Origin: Jeotgalibaca arthritidis
Lineage (GTDB): Bacteria; Bacillota; Bacilli; Lactobacillales; Aerococcaceae
Assembly (NCBI RefSeq): GCF_011100465.1
Contig: NZ_CP049740.1
Location: forward strand, 1,790,001 to 1,854,000
Direction of reading: 5' to 3'
Length of the DNA stretch: 64,000 nt
This document shows positions 1-8,790 of the stretch, piece after piece. Positions within the stretch are counted from its first letter, which is position 1. Each line of letters starts with the position of its first letter. A program made the translations under genes and the position numbers. The notes beneath the pieces are model-generated. The model was not told the origin of the DNA and did not search any database. It saw only the letters and a list, made by a program, of their open reading frames with translations.

Positions 1-74
1 GACTTAACGAGTGTTTTGATTTATTTTAATATCGCTAAGCATTTTTTAGTTATTTTAATGAAATGATGAAAAAG

Positions 75-102
75 GAAGTGGGACTAGTTCCACTTCTTTT
101 TT
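75..102. terminator. Bidirectional terminator hairpin
   Basis: Stem of about nine pairs (GAAGTGGGA with TTCCACTTC, loop CTAG) followed by T6 on the plus strand and preceded by A-rich sequence, so it can end transcription from both sides. It touches the stop codon of the minus-strand acetyltransferase gene. The first ~70 bases of the window hold no gene that I can see. Confidence 0.7.
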
Positions 103-536
103 CATAAGCTTTTTTCCATATCGTAGTGAGGAATTCCTGCTTCTAGGTACTCATCGCTGTTAATCACATAGCCTAATTTCTCATAAAATGGAATAGCATA
201 GCTTTGTGCACCAAGTATAAAGCGCTCACCACCAAGTTCTTTTCCAGCTTGCTCAAGGGCTAACAACAAATGGTTACCATAATGTTTCCCTCTCTCTTCA
301 GCTAAAACAGCTACACGCTGTACTTTAAAAGACTTGTCGTCTAATTGATAAAGTCTTGCAGTTGCAACTGCTTTATCATTTTGGTAAGCAACAACGTGTA
401 AACAGGCTGCCTCATTTTCATCTATTTCAATGTCTTCTGGAACGTTTTGCTCTTCTATAAAGACAAGTCGTCTAATCATAATTGAGTCTTGATAGGTTGA
501 CGATTGTGTATCTCGTGTTTGTTTGAAGGCTAGCAT
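102..536 (-). CDS. GNAT family N-acetyltransferase
   Basis: A 144-residue cytoplasmic acetyl-CoA-dependent acyltransferase of the small GNAT type (ElaA/YjcF-like). The N-terminal part carries the pattern R-x-VFIEEQxVPxxxExD, followed by the core strand ARLYQLDD and an acetyl-CoA-binding segment V-x-R-V-A-V-L-x-E-x-R-G-K-x-Y-G near residues 72-88; the end FYEKLGY is the usual C-terminal GNAT strand. The start is supported by AAAGGAGATT just before ATG. It stands alone on the minus strand. The substrate cannot be read from sequence; the family name is secure, the function is not. Confidence 0.85.
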   Translation of the reverse strand: MLAFKQTRDTQSSTYQDSIMIRRLVFIEEQNVPEDIEIDENEAACLHVVAYQNDKAVATARLYQLDDKSFKVQRVAVLAEERGKHYGNHLLLALEQAGKELGGERFILGAQSYAIPFYEKLGYVINSDEYLEAGIPHYDMEKSL

Positions 537-640
537 AGCAATCTCCTTTTCAAAAATCTGATGATTATTATGGTAACATTAATAAAAAATGAAAGGAAGA
601 ATCTTAATAAACTATTTTTTTATTTTTCAAGTCGTTTTAG

Positions 641-669
641 TTGCAAAAGTAAAAAAATAGAGTAGAATC
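641..669 (+). promoter_or_regulatory. nox promoter (TTGCAA-N17-TAGAAT)
   Basis: TTGCAA and TAGAAT are separated by exactly 17 bases and point at the NADH oxidase gene, giving a leader of about 120 nt. The rest of the 258-base gap between the divergent acetyltransferase and nox genes is AT-rich, apart from an inverted repeat at 752-769. Confidence 0.6.
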
Positions 670-751
670 TATACTTGCAGACAGGGATTATCCAAGTTTG
701 TTAAAAAAATCATATGTGAAAGATTCAAAGTGGTGAGCATTTTGGGGTCTT

Positions 752-769
752 TTGTTCGAAATAGAACAA
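752..769. promoter_or_regulatory. Candidate operator, 18-bp inverted repeat before nox
   Basis: TTGTTC-N6-GAACAA is a perfect inverted repeat of six-base arms lying in the nox leader. Its length and outer TTG/CAA resemble the operator of the NADH-sensing repressor Rex, but the inner bases differ from the Rex consensus TTGTGAA-N4-TTCACAA. It could instead be bound by another repressor or be chance. Confidence 0.3.
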
Positions 770-794
770 TTATAATTTAGGGGGACATACATAA

Positions 795-2177
795 TTGAAG
801 ATCGTAGTAGTGGGATGTACACATGCAGGTACATCAGCAGTCAAAACTATCTTGTCAGAAAATCCGGGGGCGGATGTAACAGTATACGAAAGAAACGATA
901 ATGTTTCGTTCTTATCCTGTGGGATTGCACTATATGTAGGTGGCGTTGTAAAGAAAGCTGAAGAGTTATTTTACTCAAACCCAGAAGAATTAAAAGCAAT
1001 GGGTGCAGATGTTCGCATGGAACACAATGTTACAAACATTGACATTAACAATAAGAGATTGGCTGTTGAAAATCTAAAAACAGGTGAGCAATTTGAAGAT
1101 TCATTTGATAAACTTGTTTTAACAACTGGTTCATGGCCAATTATCCCTCCAATTCCAGGAATTGAGAGCAAAAACGTTGTATTATGTAAAAACTATAATC
1201 AAGCACAAGAAATTATTGCGCGTAAAACAGACAAACAAAAAATCACTGTTGTCGGTGGTGGATACATCGGTATCGAGCTTGTAGAAGCTTTTGCTATGGA
1301 CAACAAAGATGTAACACTTGTTGATGGTTTAGACCGCATCTTAAACAAATACTTAGACCACGAATTCACATCAGTTCTTGAAGATGAATTAAGAAATCGT
1401 GGCGTTAAAATCCAACTAAACGAAATGGTTAAAGGATTTGAAGACAGCGAATCAGGAGATATGACAACTGTTGTAACAAGTGGTGGAGCTTACGAATCTG
1501 AACTTGTTATTCTATGTGTTGGTTTCCGTCCAAGCACTGAACTAGTTAAAGGTCAAATCGATATGTTACCAAATGGCGCAATCATCGTTGATGACTATAT
1601 GCGTACAAGCCACCCAGATGTATTTGCTGCTGGAGACAGTTGTGCAGTAAACTACAATCCAACTGGTGGACATGCTTATATTCCATTGGCAACTAATGCA
1701 GTTCGTATGGGACTTTTAGTTGGTAAAAACATTGCTGGTCCAAAAATGAAATACCGTGGTACACAATCTACTTCAGGTCTCCATTTATTTGGATTCAACA
1801 TCGGATCAACTGGTGTTAATGCTGCGAGTGCTGCAGCATTTGGTTTGGAAACAAATTCAGTATTATTCGAAGACAACTACCGTCCAGAATTTATGCCAAC
1901 AAACGAAAAAATCTTGCTAAAACTTGTTTATGAGAAAGATACATTACGTATTGTTGGTGGACAAGTAATGTCTAAATACGATGTTACACAATCTGCAAAC
2001 ACGCTATCATTAGCGATTCAAAACCGCATGACAGTAGAAGATTTGGCATTGGTAGACTTCTTCTTTCAACCACACTTCGACCGTCCTTGGAACTACTTGA
2101 ACCTAGTTGCTCAAAAAGCACTAGAACAAGAAAATACACTAAACGCAGTTGATGTCGAAAGTTTTGACAAAGCTTAA
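795..2177 (+). CDS. nox: NADH oxidase (water-forming), CoA-disulfide reductase family
   Basis: FAD-dependent pyridine-nucleotide disulfide reductase that oxidises NADH with O2, most likely to water, to regenerate NAD+ and remove oxygen in fermenting cells. Seen: N-terminal FAD-binding VVVGCTHAG, His10, the single redox cysteine Cys42 in SFLSCGIALYVGG, an NAD-binding VVGGGYIGIE near residue 152, FAAGD near residue 280, and the C-terminal dimerisation domain. The 460-residue length is usual. The same fold includes NADH peroxidase and CoA-disulfide reductase; the DFFFQPHFDRPWN end favours oxidase. Start is TTG after AGGGGGAC. Single gene between its own promoter and a terminator. Confidence 0.88.
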   Translation: MKIVVVGCTHAGTSAVKTILSENPGADVTVYERNDNVSFLSCGIALYVGGVVKKAEELFYSNPEELKAMGADVRMEHNVTNIDINNKRLAVENLKTGEQFEDSFDKLVLTTGSWPIIPPIPGIESKNVVLCKNYNQAQEIIARKTDKQKITVVGGGYIGIELVEAFAMDNKDVTLVDGLDRILNKYLDHEFTSVLEDELRNRGVKIQLNEMVKGFEDSESGDMTTVVTSGGAYESELVILCVGFRPSTELVKGQIDMLPNGAIIVDDYMRTSHPDVFAAGDSCAVNYNPTGGHAYIPLATNAVRMGLLVGKNIAGPKMKYRGTQSTSGLHLFGFNIGSTGVNAASAAAFGLETNSVLFEDNYRPEFMPTNEKILLKLVYEKDTLRIVGGQVMSKYDVTQSANTLSLAIQNRMTVEDLALVDFFFQPHFDRPWNYLNLVAQKALEQENTLNAVDVESFDKA

Positions 2178-2199
2178 TCTATAAAATTTCAATAAACAG

Positions 2200-2240
2200 C
2201 AAGGACGATTCAGACTTTTACTGATTCGTCCTTGTTTTTT
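2200..2240 (+). terminator. Terminator after nox
   Basis: Stem of 14 pairs with one mismatch (CAAGGACGATTCAG with CTGATTCGTCCTTG) followed by TTTTTT. Confidence 0.85.
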
Positions 2241-2299
2241 TGATAAAATGACGGCATAATACGATTAACACATTCTATTTTAAAGGGGAAAAAAGATCT

Positions 2300-3667
2300 A
2301 TGAATGCTGATCCTGATAGTCAGACGTTATTATGGCAAATTTTATTAATAATCGTGCTGACATTAATCAATGCTTTTTTTGCTTCGTCAGAAATTGCATT
2401 TGTGTCATTGAATAAAAATAAGATTGCCAATGAGGCAATAAAAGGTAGCGAAAAAGCTCGTAAAATATTAGCCTTACTCGATAACTCTGATGACTTTTTA
2501 GCCACAATTCAAGTTGCCATTACCTTTGCCGGATTCCTATCCAGTGCGGCTGCTGCCAATACTTTTGCCAGCAAACTTGAACCATTATTGGCCAATATTC
2601 CAGGTGGTAAACAAGCATCTATCCTGATTGTAACCTTGTTATTATCTTATATCACGCTTGTGTTTGGAGAGTTGTTGCCCAAACAAATTGGTATGCAAAT
2701 ACCTGAAAAGATTGCCTATGCCGGAGCAGGTTTTATTACAACCATTCAAAAAGTATTAAAACCATTTATTCGTTTGCTTTCTTTTTCAACCAGTCTGTTA
2801 CAAAAGATAACACCAATTAAGTTTGATGATAACCGTGATGTCTACACACGTTCAGAAGTGAGCGGTTTATTAGAGAGAAGTAGTACTGAAGGAGCCATTG
2901 AAGCAGCTGAATTTAATATGCTAAAAGGTGTTCTTGAAATGGATAATAAAATGGCGAGAGAAGTTATGGTTCCAAGAACAGATACTTTCATGCTAGACCT
3001 TCAAGAAGATACTTATGAGAATATTCAAAAGACTTTGAATTCGCCGTATACGCGTATTCCTGTCTATGATGACGATAAGGATGATATTGTCGGTGTCCTT
3101 CATTTGAAAAACCTATTAAAAGAATCACGTCACACCCCATTAGAAAAAATTGATTTAAGAAAGATTTTAAATCCGCCACTATTTGTTCCAGAAACCATCT
3201 CAACCGATGAATTGATGGCTTTCTTGAAGAAGAGCCATAACCAATTAGCCATCCTTTATGATGAGTATGGTGGGGTTGTCGGTATCGCAACTTTAGAAGA
3301 TATTCTAGAAGAAATTGTCGGTGACATTGCTGATGAGTACGATGAAAAGTACATTTTAATTGAAAAGATTCGTGATGGTTACTATGAGGTTGATGGTGCG
3401 ACACCACTTTACCGCTTCAACAATTTCTTTAAAACAACCATCGAGACAGCCTTTGTAGATACCATTGCTGGCTTTGTTCTGACTGAATTAGGTGACTTTC
3501 CAGATGGTGATGAAATAAAGAGTATTGAAGTTGAGGGCTTACGCCTGTCTGCTTTAGAATTTGATAACAGACGTCTAGCTAAAATTGGAGTCGAGTACTT
3601 AGAAACGCAACCGATTAAATTAGAAGACCGCTTAGTTGTCGAAGAAATTCCTAAACAAAAATCATAA
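2300..3667 (+). CDS. CNNM/CBS-domain membrane protein (HlyC/CorC family)
   Basis: A 455-residue integral membrane protein. Order of domains: N-terminal CNNM transmembrane region (DUF21, several hydrophobic segments between residues 8 and 150, with the conserved FFASSEIAFVSL), a linker with EGAIEAAEFNMLKGVLEMD, two CBS domains about residues 205-325 (VMVPRTD, DEYGGVVGIATLEDILEEIVGDI), and a C-terminal CorC/HlyC transporter-associated domain. Relatives include B. subtilis YhdP/YugS, linked to magnesium homeostasis; the old name haemolysin is misleading. AGGGGAA precedes ATG. Transcribed alone. Confidence 0.88.
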   Translation: MNADPDSQTLLWQILLIIVLTLINAFFASSEIAFVSLNKNKIANEAIKGSEKARKILALLDNSDDFLATIQVAITFAGFLSSAAAANTFASKLEPLLANIPGGKQASILIVTLLLSYITLVFGELLPKQIGMQIPEKIAYAGAGFITTIQKVLKPFIRLLSFSTSLLQKITPIKFDDNRDVYTRSEVSGLLERSSTEGAIEAAEFNMLKGVLEMDNKMAREVMVPRTDTFMLDLQEDTYENIQKTLNSPYTRIPVYDDDKDDIVGVLHLKNLLKESRHTPLEKIDLRKILNPPLFVPETISTDELMAFLKKSHNQLAILYDEYGGVVGIATLEDILEEIVGDIADEYDEKYILIEKIRDGYYEVDGATPLYRFNNFFKTTIETAFVDTIAGFVLTELGDFPDGDEIKSIEVEGLRLSALEFDNRRLAKIGVEYLETQPIKLEDRLVVEEIPKQKS

Positions 3668-3676
3668 TGATTAAGC

Positions 3677-3706
3677 ACCAGTTTCCGACTAGGAGATTGG
3701 TGTTTT
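3677..3706 (+). terminator. Terminator after the CBS-domain gene
   Basis: CACCAGTTTCC pairs with GGAGATTGGTG (two G-U pairs) and is followed by TTTTT. Confidence 0.7.
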
Positions 3707-3721
3707 TATACTTTCATTTAC

Positions 3722-3750
3722 TTGTTAGAAGATGTACTTTCATATATAAT
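3722..3750 (+). promoter_or_regulatory. prfC promoter (TTGTTA-N17-TATAAT)
   Basis: TTGTTA and a consensus TATAAT with a 17-base spacer, placed about 75 bases before the prfC start. Confidence 0.65.
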
Positions 3751-3827
3751 GACAAAGGCATGTTTAAAGTGAACAATATGTGATAAGAACTCATATCCAA
3801 GACAATGAAAGACAGAAAGGACATATC

Positions 3828-5405
3828 ATGACACAAACATTATTAGATAAAGTGAAAACAAGAAAAACTTTTGCAATCATTTCTCACCCGGATGCTGGTA
3901 AAACAACAATAACTGAACAATTATTACTTTTTGGTGGTGCAATCCGTCAAGCCGGTACAGTAAAAGGTAAAAAAACAGGGAAATTTGCAAAATCTGACTG
4001 GATGGAAATTGAAAAACAACGTGGGATTTCAGTAACCAGTTCCGTTATGCAAGTTGATTATGATGGATTCCAAGTTAATATTTTAGATACACCTGGTCAT
4101 GAGGACTTCTCAGAAGATACTTATCGTACCTTGATGGCAGTTGATAGTGCAGTCATGGTTATTGATAGTGGTAAAGGGATTGAGCCGCAAACGAAGAAAT
4201 TATTTAAAGTTTGTCGGATGCGTGGTATTCCTATTTTTACGTTTATCAATAAATTGGACCGCGATGGTAGAGAGCCGTTGGATTTAATTGCTGAATTGGA
4301 AGAAGTGCTAGAAATTGATGCTTATCCAATGAATTGGCCAATGGGGATGGGGAAACAATTCTTAGGTTTGTATGATATTTACAACAAACGTGTTGAATTA
4401 ACGCATCCTGAGCAAAACGGCGGCAATGATTTCTTACCACTCAATGAAGATGGTGAAATTGATGGTGATTTCCCAATCAAAGAATCAACGATTTACACTC
4501 AAGCGATTGAAGATGCAATGCTATTGAATGAAGCTGGAAATGCTTTTTCAGAAGAAGCGATTGCTAAAGGAGAGCTAACACCTGTCTTCTTTGGATCAGC
4601 TTTAACTGGTTTTGGCGTTCATACTTTCCTAGATGCTTATATTGATTTTGCGCCAAGTCCAAGTGCACATAAGACAGAAGAAGGCGACTATGTTGATACA
4701 GCTAAGGAAGAATTAACTGGTTTTGTTTTCAAAATCCAAGCTAATATGAACCCAGCCCACCGTGATCGTATTGCTTTTGTGAGAATTTGTTCGGGTGAAT
4801 TTGAGCCTGGTATGGATGTTATCGTTAACCGTACAAGTAAGAAAATGAAGCTAGCGCATACAACACAATTTATGGCTGACTCAAGAGAAAGCGTGAAGAG
4901 TGCAGTTGCTGGTGATATTATCGGATTATACGATACAGGTAATTTACAAATTGGTGATACCATCTATGAAGGGAAAGAAGCTCTTCAATATGAGGCGCTA
5001 CCGCAATTTACACCTGAATTATTTATGAAGGTAACACCTAAAAACGTGATGAAACAAAAATCATTCTACAAAGGTATTCAGCAGTTGGTTCAAGAAGGAG
5101 CCATTCAACTTTATAAAACTTACCATACCGAAGAATTTATCCTAGGTGCGGTTGGACAATTACAGTTTGAAGTTTTTGAGTACCGTTTGAAGAATGAATA
5201 TAATGCAGAAGTCGATATGACACCGATGGGCTCTAAGATTGCCCGTTGGATTGATGAGGATGTCTTAGATGTGAATATGTCTTCAAGTCGTAACCTACTT
5301 TGTAAAGACCGCTTTGATAACCCAGTGTTCCTATTTGAAAACCAATTTGCAATGCGTTGGTTTGCAGATAAGTATCCAGATATCGAACTAAAAGCATTAC
5401 TATAA
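3828..5405 (+). CDS. prfC: Peptide chain release factor 3
   Basis: GTPase that removes RF1/RF2 from the ribosome after termination. Seen: G1 SHPDAGKTT, switch region with [24 protein letters not shown]3 DTPGHEDF, G4 NKLD, then domain II and the C-terminal domain with [17 protein letters not shown] typical of RF3. I place the start at ATG because AGAAAGGA lies six bases upstream and the protein then begins [20 protein letters not shown]; an in-frame GTG 48 bases upstream lacks a ribosome site. The resulting 525 residues match the family. Own promoter and terminator; converges with the DUF1827 gene. Confidence 0.95.
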   Translation: MTQTLLDKVKTRKTFAIISHPDAGKTTITEQLLLFGGAIRQAGTVKGKKTGKFAKSDWMEIEKQRGISVTSSVMQVDYDGFQVNILDTPGHEDFSEDTYRTLMAVDSAVMVIDSGKGIEPQTKKLFKVCRMRGIPIFTFINKLDRDGREPLDLIAELEEVLEIDAYPMNWPMGMGKQFLGLYDIYNKRVELTHPEQNGGNDFLPLNEDGEIDGDFPIKESTIYTQAIEDAMLLNEAGNAFSEEAIAKGELTPVFFGSALTGFGVHTFLDAYIDFAPSPSAHKTEEGDYVDTAKEELTGFVFKIQANMNPAHRDRIAFVRICSGEFEPGMDVIVNRTSKKMKLAHTTQFMADSRESVKSAVAGDIIGLYDTGNLQIGDTIYEGKEALQYEALPQFTPELFMKVTPKNVMKQKSFYKGIQQLVQEGAIQLYKTYHTEEFILGAVGQLQFEVFEYRLKNEYNAEVDMTPMGSKIARWIDEDVLDVNMSSSRNLLCKDRFDNPVFLFENQFAMRWFADKYPDIELKALL

Positions 5406-5419
5406 AATGACGATAAAAA

Positions 5420-5450
5420 AAGGAGTGGGAATTTTCCCACTCCTTTTTCT
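5420..5450. terminator. Bidirectional terminator between prfC and the DUF1827 gene
   Basis: AAGGAGTGGGAA and TTCCCACTCCTT form a perfect 12-pair stem with a two-base loop, flanked by A6 on the left and TTTTT on the right, so it serves both convergent genes. Confidence 0.85.
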
Positions 5451-5459
5451 CTTATCATG

Positions 5460-5735
5460 TTACTTAATATATGAAAGCTCTACAAAGTTGTGTCCAGGCA
5501 TCACTTCAACATCATCTACTGTCATTTGTAATAACTTATTTAAAACAAAATCAATCTCATTTTGTTTTACACGTCGATTACGATTTAGTAATATAATGTC
5601 TTCGTGTGTCGGGGCGCCAGTATAAATGACTGTCGTTTGACCAAGTGAGAATACCTTCACCATTGAAGCGTCAGTATTCGCTAATTGTTCACGAACCAAG
5701 TCAAAATGGCTGTTTGTTACATCGATTAATTTCAT
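5460..5735 (-). CDS. DUF1827 family protein
   Basis: A 91-residue protein recognised from memory as the Lactobacillales family DUF1827 (MKLIDVTNS at the start, KVFSLGQTTVIYTGAPTHEDI in the middle, RRxKxxEIxFVLNKLL near residue 60). No function is known. I use the ATG preceded by GAGGGG at eight bases; a GTG three codons upstream sits inside that ribosome site. It lies directly downstream of clpE on the same strand, an arrangement I also recall from streptococci, but a clpE terminator separates the two, so they are probably not one transcript. Confidence 0.8.
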   Translation of the reverse strand: MKLIDVTNSHFDLVREQLANTDASMVKVFSLGQTTVIYTGAPTHEDIILLNRNRRVKQNEIDFVLNKLLQMTVDDVEVMPGHNFVELSYIK

Positions 5736-5902
5736 GTGACACACCCCTCGCTAAGTTAAATTGTATTGTTAAAACTATTATAAACCTTTTAATGAAATTA
5801 TAAAAGTATCAAGATTGCTAAACTGTCAATTGTTTTTTGAAAAAGAGATGAAAACGTGACGCAACGAATAAATTTTAGTGATCAAAAAAGTTTATTGATA
5901 TT

Positions 5903-5935
5903 AAAAAGCACCCAAGTTCAACTTGAGTGCTTTTT
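5903..5935 (-). terminator. Terminator after clpE
   Basis: AAAAAGCACCCAAG pairs with CTTGAGTGCTTTTT; read on the minus strand it ends in a T-run just past the clpE stop codon. Confidence 0.85.
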
Positions 5936-5939
5936 AGCT

Positions 5940-8141
5940 TTAATCATCTATCTGGCTGTCATTCTCCTTAATAACAATGTCATTATCTTCATTGACATCA
6001 AATAGAATCGTTTTAACGTGCGGGTTATCTAAATAATAGTCAGCTACTCGGTCTTCAATATGTTCTTGAATCACACGGCGAAGGGGACGAGCACCCATTG
6101 CAGGATTGTAGCCGACATCTATTAGTTTCTCCTTAGCCTTGTCACTAATAGTAATAGTGATATCTTTATCTTGAAGAATACGATTAACGTCCTCCAACAT
6201 CAACGACAGAATCTCGGATAGATTTTCCTTAGATAGAGAGTTAAATTCGACAATCGCATCGAAGCGGTTGATGAACTCTGGCTTAAAGTAATCACTTAAA
6301 CGATTCAAAATCGATTTTGTTTGACCAGATAGAGCAGCGCCAAAGCCGACATTGGCTTCTTGACTTCCTGTGCCAGCGTTAGAGGTCATAATAATAATGG
6401 TATCTTTGAAGCTAATAGAACGACCTTGAGAATCAGTCAAACGACCATCATCAAGAATTTGTAGGAAGAGGTGCATCACGTCTGGATGAGCTTTTTCTAC
6501 TTCATCAAGTAAGACAATACTGTATGGGTTTCTTCTGACACGTTCGGTTAATTGTCCAGCCTCTTCATAACCAACATAACCAGGAGGCGATCCAATGAGT
6601 TTTGAGACAGCGTGTTTTTCCATATATTCACTCATATCAAAACGAATAATCGCATCTTCTGTGCCAAACATTTCAATTGATAATTGTTTGGCTAATTCTG
6701 TCTTACCAACACCTGTTGGTCCAACAAATAAGAAGGAGCCAATTGGACGATTTTTACGAGCGAAGCCAATGCGGTTACGGCGGATTGCTTTAGCAACTTT
6801 ATCAACGGCTTCATCTTGACCGATAACATGTGTCTTCAAGTCTTTATCCAAGTTTCGTAATTGCTCTTGTTCTTTTTCAAGCAAATCACCAACTGGAATA
6901 TTGGTCTTGATTTCGATAATAGTCTGAATGTCTTTTTCAGTAACGGTATTATCTTCACCACTTGCTTGTGGATTTTCTTTCATATTTTTTAAGTGAGTAA
7001 TTTGATCACGATAGTAGGCTGCTTTTTCATAGTCTTCAGCGTGAAGAGCAGCTTGTTTTTCTTGCTCAGCTGTTTCCATACGGTCATCAATTTCTTTGGG
7101 ATCAACTAATTTTAGTGATAGGTTCTTTTTAGAACCTGATTCATCGAGTAGATCAATTGCTTTATCCGGTAAAAAACGGTCTTGGATATAGCGGTGTGAT
7201 AAATGAACCGCAGCCTCTAGAGCTTTATCTGAATAGCTTACCTTGTGATAGTCTTCGTACTTGCTGCGTAAACCTTGTAGAATAATCAAGGTTTGCTCCG
7301 GTGTAGGTTCATTAACACGAACGGGTTGGAAACGACGTTCAAGGGCAGGGTCTTTTTCAATTTTACGGTATTCATTTAAGGTTGTGGCACCGATTAATTG
7401 TAGTTCACCTCTAGCCAAGGCTGGTTTTAGAATATTACCTGCGTCCATACTGCCTTCAGCGCTTCCTGCTCCAACGATTTCATGAATTTCATCGATAAAT
7501 AAAATGATTTTCTTGTTTTCTCTTACTTCATTCATCAGTTGTTGCATCCGTTCCTCGAATTGTCCGCGAATGCCTGTTCCTTGAACAAGCGAAACAACAT
7601 CTAATCGGATGACTTCTTTATCGAGTAGCTTTTGAGGCACATCGCCATCGACAATGTTTTGAGCAAGTCCTTCTACAACAGATGTTTTACCAACACCTGC
7701 TTCACCAATTAAGACAGGATTGTTTTTATTGCGTCGATTTAGAATTTCAATGACACGAGCAATTTCACTGTCACGGCCAATAACGGGATCGATGGCACCT
7801 TGTCTAGCTAGCTCCGTTAAATTAACACCAAATTGGTCTAGCAAGCCGCTACCACCTTGAGCACCTTGTCCTTTACTAGCACGATTAGCAGGGTCTGGTG
7901 ATGGTTGTTGACGATTTTGATTAGGTAGCTGACGGAAGAACTGTTCCAAATCACCCATATTAAAAGGGTTACCGTTATTAGCAGACGAACCAAAGAATCC
8001 CATACCGCCGCGGTTTCTATTTTGTGAAGCTTGCCACTGTTGATAACAATTTTGACAAAGGTCTAATTTTTGAGTTTGACCATTGAGGGTTGCATACAAA
8101 TGAATGGATGCTTCATTTTTTTCACAATTCATACATTTCAT
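5940..8141 (-). CDS. clpE: ATP-dependent Clp protease ATPase subunit ClpE
   Basis: Hsp100 unfoldase that feeds misfolded proteins to ClpP. Seen in order: an N-terminal zinc finger (Cys3, Cys6, Cys29, Cys32) diagnostic of ClpE; a Gly/Asn-rich linker; first AAA+ module with GEAGVGKT and [10 protein letters not shown]; a UVR-like coiled region around residues 360-390; second AAA+ module with GPTGVGKT and [13 protein letters not shown]; and the C-terminal sensor/ClpP-docking region. At 733 residues it has normal length. AAAGGAAG precedes ATG by eight bases. The promoter carries a CtsR box, so heat and protein-damage control is expected. Confidence 0.95.
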   Translation of the reverse strand: MKCMNCEKNEASIHLYATLNGQTQKLDLCQNCYQQWQASQNRNRGGMGFFGSSANNGNPFNMGDLEQFFRQLPNQNRQQPSPDPANRASKGQGAQGGSGLLDQFGVNLTELARQGAIDPVIGRDSEIARVIEILNRRNKNNPVLIGEAGVGKTSVVEGLAQNIVDGDVPQKLLDKEVIRLDVVSLVQGTGIRGQFEERMQQLMNEVRENKKIILFIDEIHEIVGAGSAEGSMDAGNILKPALARGELQLIGATTLNEYRKIEKDPALERRFQPVRVNEPTPEQTLIILQGLRSKYEDYHKVSYSDKALEAAVHLSHRYIQDRFLPDKAIDLLDESGSKKNLSLKLVDPKEIDDRMETAEQEKQAALHAEDYEKAAYYRDQITHLKNMKENPQASGEDNTVTEKDIQTIIEIKTNIPVGDLLEKEQEQLRNLDKDLKTHVIGQDEAVDKVAKAIRRNRIGFARKNRPIGSFLFVGPTGVGKTELAKQLSIEMFGTEDAIIRFDMSEYMEKHAVSKLIGSPPGYVGYEEAGQLTERVRRNPYSIVLLDEVEKAHPDVMHLFLQILDDGRLTDSQGRSISFKDTIIIMTSNAGTGSQEANVGFGAALSGQTKSILNRLSDYFKPEFINRFDAIVEFNSLSKENLSEILSLMLEDVNRILQDKDITITISDKAKEKLIDVGYNPAMGARPLRRVIQEHIEDRVADYYLDNPHVKTILFDVNEDNDIVIKENDSQIDD

Positions 8142-8196
8142 GGGCTTAACTTCCTTTCTGATGAGTATTATTATTTAATTACTTTTTTTATCAATT

Positions 8197-8214
8197 CAAG
8201 GTCATTTAACCTTG
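8197..8214. repeat. 18-bp inverted repeat in the clpE leader
   Basis: CAAGGT-N6-ACCTTG is a perfect inverted repeat between the clpE promoter and its ribosome site. Its inner bases share AGGT(C/T)A with CtsR half sites but in inverted rather than direct order, so it may be a leader hairpin or a second operator. Confidence 0.4.
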
Positions 8215-8221
8215 TGCTCTT

Positions 8222-8250
8222 ATTATACATTGACCAATTTTGACTTTCAA
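8222..8250 (-). promoter_or_regulatory. clpE promoter with CtsR operator in the spacer
   Basis: On the minus strand TTGAAA and TATAAT are 17 bases apart. Between and overlapping them (8229-8245) lies AGTCAAA-ATT-GGTCAAT, matching the CtsR direct repeat RGTCAAA-NAN-RGTCAAA in all but one base of the second heptad and one spacer base. Binding there would block RNA polymerase directly. CtsR itself is not encoded in the window. Confidence 0.85.
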
Positions 8251-8377
8251 GTTTTTTAACTTAGATGTCTTACAAGCAAGATGAGAAAGGCTTAAGGATA
8301 ACCGTCATCAATAAATCATCGATTTATAATAATTGATGAGATTTTCTCATCAAAAATGAGATTTAGTTTGAAAATAG

Positions 8378-8406
8378 TTGTTCTTATTGAGAAAAAATGG
8401 TAATCT
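8378..8406 (+). promoter_or_regulatory. Candidate ptsHI promoter (TTGTTC-N17-TAATCT)
   Basis: Best-spaced promoter-like pair before ptsH, giving a leader of about 110 nt. Just upstream (8333-8353) a perfect hairpin TTGATGAGA / TCTCATCAA stands without a T-run. The remainder of the 8142-8522 gap holds the clpE promoter and no gene. Confidence 0.45.
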
Positions 8407-8522
8407 TATTCTATGAAAGGGTTATATTTCCTGTTTTTTATTTTGCTTATTTTTAAAAAATTTGTGGAGTAAAAGGAGAGGTCTTTTAACCTATAAATTC
8501 ATAAAAAAAGGGGATTAGCACA

Positions 8523-8789
8523 ATGGAGAAAAAAGATTTTCATATTACTGCTGAAACAGGGATTCACGCAAGACCTGCAACATTACTTGTACAAACTGCA
8601 AGTAAATTCAACTCTGATATTAACCTTGAATATAAAGGTAAATCAGTAAACTTGAAATCAATCATGGGAGTTATGTCACTTGGTGTTGGCCAAGGCGCAG
8701 ATGTAACAATTACAATTGAAGGTCAAGACGAAGCTGAAGCTATGGCTGGTATCGTTGAAACACTTAAAAAAGAAGGGTTAGCTGAATAA
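8523..8789 (+). CDS. ptsH: Phosphocarrier protein HPr
   Basis: Small cytoplasmic phosphocarrier of the sugar phosphotransferase system: accepts phosphate from enzyme I on His15 and passes it to sugar-specific EIIA domains. His15 is seen in TGIHARPAT and Ser46, the target of HPr kinase that turns HPr into the CcpA co-repressor, in [11 protein letters not shown]. The 88-residue length is standard. AAAGGGGA precedes ATG. One base separates it from ptsI, so the two are co-transcribed. Confidence 0.98.
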   Translation: MEKKDFHITAETGIHARPATLLVQTASKFNSDINLEYKGKSVNLKSIMGVMSLGVGQGADVTITIEGQDEAEAMAGIVETLKKEGLAE

Positions 8790-8790
8790 T

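Noticed and set aside
2988-3407. 139-codon minus-strand open frame inside the CBS-domain gene
   Set aside because: It is histidine- and glutamine-rich as expected from antisense of a real coding frame, has no supported start, and lies entirely within a well-recognised gene.
5416-5450. CRISPR-like or dispersed repeat based on GGAGTGGGA strings shared by several spacers
   Set aside because: These are ordinary terminator stems with A/T tails; there are no regular spacers and no cas genes.
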